A stretch of DNA of 64,000 nucleotides from Aphis gossypii (Eukaryota; Arthropoda; Insecta; Hemiptera; Aphididae), in assembly GCF_020184175.1 (NCBI RefSeq), contig NC_065531.1, forward strand, positions 40,383,213 through 40,447,212, read 5' to 3'. The notes under the pieces were generated by a model that saw nothing but the letters and a program-made list of their open reading frames with translations, was not told the origin of the DNA and searched no databases. Positions 55,860-64,000 of the stretch are shown here, one piece after another. The translations under genes and the position numbers were made by a program. Position 1 is the stretch's first letter, and every line of letters begins with the position of its first letter.

Positions 55860-56650
55860 ATTTATCATTTTCCCTGACTTTTCCATAACTTTCCCATGTT
55901 TTTCCATTTATATTTTAAAAGTAAATTAGTATTTTATATAAAAATGTTCATATTTTTATTTAATTTTAATATACCCAACATCTTTTTTTTAAAAAAAAAA
56001 AAATAATAATTTACGGACACGAAATTACACTAATTTAGGACTTATAGCCAGACACTCAATTAACTAGGTACCATTTATTTTTTGTATTTAATTAAAAAAG
56101 AACTGGAAAAGTGTCGAGACAAACTTTTACATTATTTTACATTTACACCAAACGATAATATGTTTTATAGAATAAAAAATAATAATAAAATGTGCTCAAA
56201 CACGACAATCGACTTAAGTACTTTTTCTACTTTTTTAGTGAATGATTTCTTTTCTAGATACTCAATTTCCATTTCTGACTGAATTTCTTGGGAAACAATT
56301 TTCACTCCACTACTTCGAAAGCGCCGGAGGTGGCTTCCAAACACCCATAATCGAGTTCACCGGCCCCTAGTATTGATAATAAAGGGGGTATGATCAAATT
56401 GGAATGATTTAAATATTGTTATCTCTTATGTTTAAACAGCGCCACCAATTAACTTATAAATGTTATAATCATATTAAACATAAACCTTAATTGTTTTAAT
56501 CAATACAGTAAAATTTTTTTTCTCGAAATTATGATTGATTTACATTGAAATATTAGGGAAAATTTAAATTATGGTTTGAAGTATAAATCCAGAATTTCAT
56601 GAAAATTTCCTGACTATTCCATGTTTTCCAAGTTTCTAGAAACTGTGGCA
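55860..56650. mobile_element. Probable transposon-derived tract with two copies of a CCTGACT-TTCCAT motif
   Basis: CCTGACTTTTCCAT at 55873-55886 and CCTGACTATTCCAT at 56609-56622 lie in the same orientation. Each is followed shortly by CCATGTTTT(T)CCA. Between them is a GC-richer piece (56310-56375: agcgccggaggtggc, ccggcccctag) unlike the flanks. The pattern suggests remnants of a dispersed repeat; class unknown. The 66-codon open frame at 56082-56282 has no recognisable motif. Confidence 0.35.
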
Positions 56651-57818
56651 AATAAAAAATAGTTAGGTACTACACCACATGACAGTTGCATAGGTATTGG
56701 GACATCTCGCTACTGTTCCATACAAAATGAATTTTAAAAGCTTACATCTTTGTAAATCTAGTATATGATTATGGTTTTAGAAAAAGAATCAGACAATACT
56801 TAGTTAAAAATATATTAAGTTAGGTGGTCATTTTATCAGTAGGTAGAACTATGCATCGTGCCATATGGTAAACCAAAACTGATAAAAAAACCAAATTTCT
56901 ATATTTTGTACATACAAACATTCTTTAATCGTTAAAAATAAATTTGTATTATTTATTCTCCGTAAAAATTTAATATAATAATATGATTTAATTTTAAATT
57001 AATTTAATCTATAGGAATTTGAAATTTTTCTTTTTTTCTAAATATATTGGAAAAAAATGTAATATTGATCAAAAATATTGATAATAGAATATAAGGTTCT
57101 ATAATATATATATTTAATACTAAGATTAGAAAAATTGAAAGTAAATCCAATTATTTTTTATGAGTAATTAAACTACAAATTTTGAAGATCTTCACATGAA
57201 ACAAAGATATCAATTTTTGTATTATAAATAAAAATTCATACGACAGTGGTTATCATAAACACTTGAAACCCACTGTTCAATTAATTTATTATTTTCAAAA
57301 TATTTTGATTTTAATAGTAATTTTAAGCTACTTAAAGGCATTTTAAATGTATAAAAATGTTTAGGATCAATTTAAAAATATGAAAAGGTCATTTAAGATT
57401 CCTTAGAAAATTACAAAAAGCTTGTAAGTTATTTAGAAGTAAAAAATTTAAAATTATATAAAAATTTAAATTAAAGTTCCTCATCAGTATTTCTTACTTA
57501 ATAAAAAATTATTTGGAAGACATTTGAAGTTTAAATTTTTAACAAAATTGTTTAAAAAATGAATTAAATTTTAGAAATTTTTTTTTCATTAAAAAAAAAA
57601 AGTAAAAGAGTTTTCTATTGTAATAGAATAAATTAATACAGGAAATATAATATGATAGAAGTAACAAATAAGATAAATTTTATTTGATTTGGTAAGAAAC
57701 AAGTAGGTATTAGTTTTTAAACTTGTTTAATGATTAAGGCGTATTATAAAATATAAAATGATGGTTATTGTACGAGTATATTTAAAAAAAAAAAACAACT
57801 AATAACCAACTAATATAA

Positions 57819-57824
57819 TTTAAT
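57819..57824 (-). terminator. Possible polyadenylation signal of mRpL1 (ATTAAA)
   Basis: On the minus strand ATTAAA lies 34 bp after the stop codon, followed by an A/T-rich run. It is the second most common signal form; AATAAA is not seen nearer. The base composition makes chance occurrence easy. Confidence 0.3.
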
Positions 57825-57857
57825 AATTTATAACAAATCACTAAATCTTAATTTATA

Positions 57858-60748
57858 CTAAATACGTTGTTTCTTTTTAATCTCATCTTCATCATCTGAA
57901 TCTGAATCCGATTCTGAGTCTTCTTCAATGCTAACAAATGGAGATAAATTGATATTGAATTTTTCTTTTGAAGCGGGAGTTTGAGCTAAACATCTGAAAT
58001 ACATAATTTTTATAAATGCATAAATGTAACAATACATAGAATATATATTAATTTTGATGATTAAAATTGAAGTGTTTGAAGATAATATGTTAAATAGTAA
58101 AGTATTCAGAATGATTTTGTTATGGGGGAGGCGGAGATTTACTCTCTTTAAAGTTTGCTTTAAGAAAGTACTTAATTCCCAGTTTCTAAGTGCATTAAAT
58201 ATATAAATAAATGCAGTGACGTAAATCGGCTTCAATTTGTGGTGGTGCACAGAAATATTTTAATTTTTAACCTACCACTAACTTTGTTTGAAAATCCCAC
58301 CCAATAAACATTATATTTAACATTACATTTCAGATGTAGTAGTGCAATTGCTAAATTTGCACCACCCAATTTACGCCATTGAATAAATATATGTATAATA
58401 ACTACAAACAATAAATATCAACAACTAAATATATTTATTTACTGGTAACTAACAGATTAATTTTAAATGGATAAATAATTAGATAAAATAAAGAGGCAAT
58501 GGTGCACTTTTTTTTTTTAGAGTTGAAAGTTAAATATTACGTTAATTAGTATGTACGATAAATTTATTTTTTTTATTATATAGCTTATTGTATTGCTGTA
58601 AAATAAAATAAATATGAATTGATGTCAACAATAATTAAATCATTTTCACTTTATACAATTATACTGTTACACAACTACATTCATCATATATTTATATTAT
58701 TTACTTCATTATAAATACGTATTCAACATGATTAGTCTTTATATTTTACAATTATATACCTAATAATACATACATTAATATTTATTTTTTTTTATATAAA
58801 AGTAATTGATGGATACAAATATATTAAATAAAATAAAACCTGAGCTTTTATTTCAAGATTTCAATATTAATTACCGTATAATAAATTGAGTTTGTTGGGC
58901 TCTTTTTGGAGCTTTGGTCATAATATCCTTGAATAAGGTTTCAAAATTTTCAATTAGGTGTTCTGGTTCATCTGTAAGCTAAAACAAAAAATACATAATA
59001 TTTAGTACTATTTGTTGATAATGAATATGAATTGTACTTTACTTGTCCAATTTTCATTTCTACGATTCCTAAAGATTCATCATATGGATCAACTTGCATA
59101 TTATACTTGATACCTTTTATGTAATGCTTTATCATGGCTACTAAATCTAATGTCAGTGTACCTGTGAATTATATTGTTTTCATTACACTTTGCTCAACAT
59201 TTACATTATTACAATTGAATAACAAACCATGTTGAAGACTTGGATAACGTTTCCTTAATAATCCACGGATGGCAGGTAATTCTGTTAAAATGTCAGGATG
59301 AGCAAGTACATATTGAAAATCCGGTAACATTATAAGACCTCTCTAAAAATAGATTACAATTGTAGTACTTTTAGGAGAATCTGATTTCAGTTTTTTTTTC
59401 AATAGTATGTAAAATACCTAGTAATATTTTTAAATCTACTAATTTTTTTCAGTTACTATAATATGTGTTAAACATTACTACTGAAAAATTGAAATGTAAA
59501 TGAAATAGTTTATAGTTTTACAATATATATTAATATATTAATATTTCTTTTAATAATGTATAATATATACTTGAAACTGGTTAATAAAATATCATGATAA
59601 TGGTAAGTAATTACACCAATAAATTGTATAATATATTATTTTAAATAATAAAAATGATATACCTCTATACTTTTAATAACATCTTTCCCACCAACTAGCA
59701 TGGCACCAGCATTTCTAGCTTCATCCATCATTTCAGCACTTTGACAAAATGCTATTATTGTTCTATCTTCTCCGTGGTCATATGGATGAGGTAATTCAAT
59801 TATTTTATGATATTTATCCACAAATTTATTTTTTTTATCTGTAGTTAAGTCTATTTCAAAACGAACATTAAGAGGTGCATTAGGCATATTGATCATTGTT
59901 GGATGGTGAAGTTCACGATGGGCTAATATAGCTTCCAACAAGTTATACCTGTATCATAATACATTTAAAATTAAAAATAATAGAATAAGGAAATATAAAT
60001 AATGTAAAACAGATTATAACTGACCTGCGCATTCGATTAAATAATCCCAGATAGACATCATCGTTGGAACTACGCCAAGGAAATGTTTCAATAGTACGAC
60101 TTGATTTATCTAATTGCCTATAAACAGTAAAACCTTTATAAGAATACTTTAATTAAAAAAAAAAGTATTGAACATTGATTATATTAAATAATAGATTACC
60201 TATAAAATGACAATACATACCAATTTTTACCATTTAAGATAATTAATTTGGATTTTGGATAGAAAATTTCATTAATTTAAATGGTTATCAATATTATATG
60301 AGCTGCTTAAGATGTTTAACAATAATTATAAAAATAAATTTATTACTTATATTAAAGAAATATAGGGCAAGTTAAATGTGGCACTCCTTTAGTTAATAAT
60401 CAAGAATATAAAAATGTGTTAGTAATAACCAATGAATAATATACAAAAATAAAAATAATAACAAGACTTTAATACTTAAAAATACTTAAAACTTTAATAC
60501 TTATTGTTTGCAGCCTACTTTTTTTTTAATAAAGGTATATATTTTCTTGCTTTGGCTAAATTAGCAGCTCTATTTTTTTTGTTAATTTTTGCTTTTCGTT
60601 CCCTGGTACATTTACGAGCACGATACCGAACTGGCAATATTGAAGAAACTGTTGGTAGTGACCGAAACAAGTTACTAAAATCTAAAAACAAAATACATTA
60701 AAAACATAAACAAAAAATATTTCAACTTGTGCAACACTTACTAAACAT
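57858..60748 (-). CDS. mRpL1: Mitochondrial ribosomal protein L1 (uL1m), complete, eight exons
   Basis: Protein of the large mitoribosomal subunit; the uL1 family forms the L1 stalk at the tRNA exit site. Exons in order: 60748-60742, 60681-60519, 60117-60025, 59948-59663, 59342-59228, 59161-59043, 58978-58875, 57993-57858. They join in phase to 340 codons plus TAG. The first exon codes only M-F and part of a third codon. The N-terminus is arginine-rich without acids (FRSLPTVSSILPVRYRARK), as expected for a mitochondrial presequence, followed by the lysine-rich TRERKAK block. The sequence then follows insect mRpL1: DDVYLG, AHRELHHPTM, NAPLNV, DHGEDRTII, AGAMLVGG, the LPDFQYVLAHPDILTELPAIRG segment and DEPEHL. 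Exon 2 uses a weak donor (GTAGGC), but the phase requires it. Residues 319-333 are a serine/acid tail. Intron 7 carries a hAT MITE (58214-58381). The 5' end is divergent from twin. Confidence 0.93.
58214..58381. mobile_element. hAT-type MITE (168 bp) in intron 7 of mRpL1
   Basis: The left end CAGTGACGTAAATCGG and the reverse complement of the right end, CAATGGCGTAAATTGG, match at 13 of 16 bases. A second internal pair, GGTGGTGCA and TGCACCACC, follows. Flanks are aataaatg on the left and aataaata on the right, an 8-bp target duplication with one change. CAGTG-type ends with 8-bp duplications are the signature of the hAT superfamily. There is no coding capacity, so it is a non-autonomous copy. 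The duplication is still legible, so insertion is fairly recent. Confidence 0.8.
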
Positions 60749-60804
60749 TTTGTTTTTATTTTCCAAAAACCTTGTTTAAAATTTGACAGTAGTACGTAAC
60801 AAAT

Positions 60805-60811
60805 TATCGAT
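60805..60811. promoter_or_regulatory. DRE-like core (TATCGAT) in the mRpL1 promoter
   Basis: TATCGAT is seven of the eight bases of the DREF/BEAF site TATCGATA. It lies 57 bp upstream of the mRpL1 start codon, where the fly element is common in housekeeping promoters. A 7-mer can occur by chance in AT-rich DNA; the position is the main support. Confidence 0.4.
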
Positions 60812-61232
60812 TTAAATTAATAGGCAGATTATAATAAATCGAATTTTTTCATTTTATTTTTCAATAACAAATTTGTAAAGACTTATTTCAGCATCCAACG
60901 ATTTTATTTTAATGAAGTCTATTCGAAAATTCGGTACTTCCGTGTGTACCGAAAATTCTACAAATCTACAAACTAAAAAATTACTAAGTAGTAAGAGTTT
61001 ATTAAAAATTGACCATGAAAACTGAAGAGTCAACACTCCTAAGACTTAAGACTGAAGATTGTGAAGACTCCAGTAAAAAAGTCTAATATGGTGAATTAAA
61101 TTTTTTATTGTTATCAAAAAAATATAAATGTTATTAAGAACATAACCTCACCAACAGAAATACTGGTAACATATTATTATTATTATCATCACAGACTTCA
61201 CCGAACAATCGAATCTAAGCGATTATTATTAC

Positions 61233-61243
61233 TGGTCACACTG
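61233..61243 (+). promoter_or_regulatory. Core-promoter Motif 1 (M1BP-type site) of twin
   Basis: TGGTCACACTG is an exact match to the Drosophila core-promoter Motif 1 consensus YGGTCACACTR, which marks TATA-less housekeeping promoters and usually lies close to the start site. Here it is on the twin strand, about 580 bp before the ATG and about 245 bp before the likely first-exon donor. Confidence 0.55.
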
Positions 61244-61486
61244 ATATCGTCTTGTATCATGTTTTGTTTTTCGTTTACTTAGCTATATTGCTGCTGCTCA
61301 TACTATTTAGTGTATGATGAATTTTAGCTTTGTGTATTTTTTGAACTCTGTGTCGTGAATGATTTTTTTGTATATTAGTCATTACCATAGGTCCATAGCC
61401 GCTTCCCTTTCTGCTCGTCGCATTAATTGTTAGGACACCTGTCAGACATTTGCAAAGACAGTTGGATTTGGTAATAAAAGTAGCAG
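61244..61486 (+). other. twin: Probable noncoding first exon (5' UTR) of twin
   Basis: The twin start codon lies in an exon that begins with a splice acceptor at 61807, so a noncoding exon must lie upstream. A donor-like GTAGCAG|gtaaaat at 61486 is a suitable 3' end. The Motif 1 core-promoter match at 61233-61243 suggests transcription starts just downstream of it. Exact ends are inferred. Confidence 0.4.
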
Positions 61487-61824
61487 GTAAAATGATTGAA
61501 TTGATTTTTATACAACAAAGACTTACTTACTAACAAGTGGCTCTTGTGGAGATGAAATGTAAAAAAAAAATTTTTGTTGGTTTTGGAATATTTCATCGAA
61601 ATAAAAATGAATTATTTATTAGGAAAATGAGTATTTATTATTATGAAAATGCTTATATTTTTTATTTAACAATAGACTAGTCACCTACATAATGTTTATA
61701 TTTATATACTTAATAATTACCATATTGTGATAAAAGATTATTTAAATTTTCAAAAAAGATTTCATTTGTATCTGATTGATTATTAATATTTTTTTACAAC
61801 CAACAGATTTTTGTAGTTGATTCA

Positions 61825-62620
61825 ATGAACGATTCAACCGAAGAATGTTCTCCATTTAAAGATAGAAAGAAAAAGTAAATAAATTCACTCTTATTTTATA
61901 TTTATTATTAGTATTTATGGTTTGTCTTATTTATTTTTAATTTTGTCTAGAACCCATATGTCGCTAAATGATAAAAAACGTTTAGCTCGTGAAAAAGCTG
62001 AGCAGTATAATAGCAATGGCAGGCCTTTACGCCAATATCATATGTTAACAGCTGAAGAGGTTAAACAGGGAAAAGAAACTCATTGGGAAGAATTGGAAAT
62101 TATTGGTATTTGATATTGTTTGTATATTTTTAATTAGACAAATAATTTAATATTTTTTATGTTGTGTGAAAATCTTAGGTTGTGTAAAAAACATAAGTCC
62201 TTCTTTATGGAATTTGACAACATTAACGGGACTTTACCTTAATGACAATCAATTGACACGTTTACCGCCAGATATATCCATGCTTGTTAATTTACAGTAC
62301 CTGGATTTGTCTGGAAATAAATTACGTAGTTTACCTGCTGAACTTGGTGAATTAGTGTATCTCAGGTAAAATACTTACAGATCTTTTCTAAAACTTAATT
62401 TTTATTATTTAATTATTTATATTATATTTAATGTAATACTTTAGGGAATTACACTTGGGTTACAATATGTTAAGATCGCTGCCTCATGAGTTAGGGCGTT
62501 TATTCCAACTGCAAGTATTAGGTCTAGCTGGTAATCCTCTATGCCAAGAAGTAATGAAGTTGTATAGTGAACCAAATGGCACACATAGATTGCTTATGTA
62601 TCTATTAGATAGCTTACAAG
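61825..62620 (+). CDS. twin: CCR4-NOT complex subunit 6 / CCR4 deadenylase (twin), N-terminal LRR part; continues past window
   Basis: Catalytic poly(A) deadenylase of the CCR4-NOT complex, acting in cytoplasmic mRNA decay; the LRR region binds the CAF1 subunit (family knowledge). Coding exons are 61825-61874 (in an exon starting at 61807 after ccaacag), 61951-62105, 62179-62365 and 62445-62620, separated by introns of 73-79 bp. They join in phase to 189 residues. Residues 1-45 are a polar, basic N-terminal extension (DKKRLAREKAEQ). HMLTAEEVKQGKETHWEELEI follows (near 48-67), the conserved segment before the LRRs. Four LRRs start near residue 84 (LYLNDNQL, LDLSGNKLRSLPAELG, LRSLPHELGRLFQLQ, LGLAGNPL). 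The last visible residues, LLMYLLDSLQ, match the family just before its proline-rich linker. The endonuclease/exonuclease/phosphatase domain is not in the window. Met20 is an alternative start. A 21-nt in-frame micro-exon may follow at 62740. Confidence 0.92.
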
Positions 62621-62739
62621 GTAAGATGATATATTTTATATGTAGTATTAATTATGATCAGTTAGTTTTAATCGTTAACATTATAAGAGGTAAAATCGTG
62701 ATATTTTAAAAGTAGGTAAAATTATGTTTTTTATTTTAG

Positions 62740-62760
62740 TTCAGTGGCTAAATATTTCAG
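62740..62760 (+). other. Possible 21-nt in-frame micro-exon of twin
   Basis: The string ttttttattttag precedes base 62740 and gttata follows base 62760. Read in the phase left by the previous exon, the 21 bases give seven residues (V-Q-W-L-N-I-S) without a stop, and the phase is unchanged afterwards. The donor is weak and the residues are not ones I know from CNOT6 proteins, so this may be a chance acceptor/donor pair. Confidence 0.2.
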
Positions 62761-63508
62761 GTTATACTAGTTGGATGCAATATTTTGATTGACTTAAAAA
62801 TAATAGATGTTTATTCCTCCTACAATACAGGTATTTCTTCTGTCCCCAATCATATCTATTTTTTGAATTGATTTTGTAGAGACTATCTTATATTTCTTCC
62901 CCGTGTTCACTGTCTTAGATATTTATAGTAGGTATTAGAGATCTATTTTTGAAACTTGTAAAAATAATTAAAGACATATTGGTGGTATCCAAATGCTGCT
63001 ATATGCTTATTGTTTAATTTATAATTGATTAGTAGATTTAAATCTTTAATCTTTATTTTAATATCTAATTATAAATTAATAGTTTTTTTCAAAAATGTTT
63101 AAAATGTTAAATATATTGGTTATTGTGTCAGGATATAGTGAAATTGGTTTATCCCTAAGTATTATATTACTCACAACCATTAATAATAAAATTAAATATT
63201 TGAGAGTCACATATTTAAATGACAAACATACACCTATTTAATCTTGATCAAATTACTTTTTGACTGTTTTCAGTTAAAGGATTTTTTTAAGGAAATGTAT
63301 GGATATGTGCTCATGTTTGCTTAAATAATAGTTTTAAAATATTATTAAACACTTGATAATATTAAAAGAAAAAGTATGACAATATTATATGATAATAGTA
63401 TGAGAAATTTAATTTTATGTATTCTTAAATTTCCTCCCATTTACTTATTGTTTACCACTTATATTATACTTAAACCGTTCATAGCTTTATCATAAGTATT
63501 ATTGTTTA

Positions 63509-63540
63509 GGCCTTTAACAAAGGCCCTTATTCTTTAGGGC
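63509..63540 (+). repeat. Two overlapping, mutually exclusive hairpins in a twin intron
   Basis: GGCCTTT-AAC-AAAGGCC (63509-63525) is a perfect 7-bp stem. Its 3' arm overlaps GCCCT (63523-63527), which can pair instead with AGGGC (63536-63540). This may be a transposon relic; the sequence after it (aataaatcagatctcaaaatgtgacc) is not recognised. Confidence 0.35.
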
Positions 63541-64000
63541 TGTTTTGCTAATAAATCAGATCTCAAAATGTGACCAAACTATCTCATCTTTTGGATTGAA
63601 TTATCGTAGTTATGTATAGTTTTCCAAATGCATTATACATTTACTAATTTGATGTAATCTTGTACTTGGGTGTTAATTATAAATCGTTCCTTTTCTACAG
63701 TTACCATTCCATTTAACTATTATTAATTATAAAAAATGTAATTAACAATAATTATAATTTATAAATTATACTACAATTATAAATGCGTTAAAGTTGCCTA
63801 GCAATAGAAGAAAAAAATTACTTTTATTTAGGTATTTTTAAATTTTAAAATATTTATTATGTCTATTAATTTTTTAATTTTTTTAATATTATTTTTCCTT
63901 TGCATCAAACTGTTTATACAACATATTTTTTAAATATTAGGTAAAAACATTTCAAAGAATTTTTACTATTATAATATTATGCATTTCAAATACAATAATA

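Larger units (their letters stand above)
60749..61824. other. Divergent upstream region between mRpL1 and twin
   Basis: This region holds the shared 5' side of two housekeeping genes: the DRE core, Motif 1, the probable twin 5' UTR exon and its intron (61487-61806). A CTGCTGCTCAT stretch near 61290 lies in the presumed 5' UTR. The open frame at 60854-61036 on the minus strand has no codon or motif support. Confidence 0.6.
62621..64000 (+). other. Intron of twin, continuing past the window
   Basis: No conserved continuation of the LRR-to-nuclease linker is seen, so the next main coding exon lies beyond base 64000. Contents: the possible micro-exon at 62740 and the overlapping hairpins at 63509. 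Confidence 0.6.

Noticed and set aside
60504..60701. Plus-strand frame at 60504-60701
   Set aside because: It is antisense to exon 2 of mRpL1, whose reading is supported by phase and family match.

Overview
The window looks like nuclear DNA of an insect, most likely an aphid or close hemipteran. It is strongly AT-rich, CpG is not depleted, TAGGTA/TACCTA hexamers are scattered throughout, and the three recognisable genes are animal genes with many short introns (about 73-400 bp) and GT-AG splice sites. The species call is inference; the gene calls rest on translated exons whose splice phases all agree. Three genes are supported. (1) At the left edge, on the minus strand, are the first six coding exons (259 residues) of a large cadherin that matches protocadherin-15 / insect Cad99C. 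The signal peptide, EC1 and most of EC2 are visible, and the gene continues beyond base 1. (2) At 57858-60748, minus strand, is a complete eight-exon gene for mitochondrial ribosomal protein L1 (340 residues). (3) At 61825-62620 and onward, plus strand, are the N-terminal exons of the CCR4/twin (CNOT6) deadenylase: an N-terminal extension and four leucine-rich repeats. The nuclease domain lies beyond the right edge. Genes 2 and 3 are divergent and share about 500 bp of upstream DNA. It holds a DRE core next to mRpL1 and an exact match to the fly core-promoter Motif 1 upstream of twin, a typical housekeeping arrangement. Between the Cad99C start codon exon (5891) and the end of mRpL1 (57858) lie about 52 kb with no recognisable protein gene. 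The Cad99C ATG sits one base after a splice acceptor, so at least one noncoding 5' exon must lie upstream. The best candidate is a CpG-rich, microsatellite-rich block at 42.3-43.1 kb that ends in a strong minus-strand splice donor at 42640; if correct, the first intron is about 36.7 kb. CpG-rich islands (7.8-8.5, 14.0-14.6, 16.65-17.06, 20.6-20.8, 24.7-26.2, 30.0-32.45, 33.6-33.86, 42.3-43.1, 45.0-45.2, 54.2-55.5 kb) alternate with very AT-rich stretches. They look like regulatory islands inside a long intron or intergenic tract. Mobile DNA is sparse and decayed: one hAT-type MITE with a near-perfect 8-bp duplication inside mRpL1, one pogo/Tigger-like MITE at 43.7-44.0 kb, and a few single-end remnants. 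Several hairpins stand out, mainly 31153-31238 and 19219-19284. I did not find a new protein system, CRISPR array, rRNA or tRNA.
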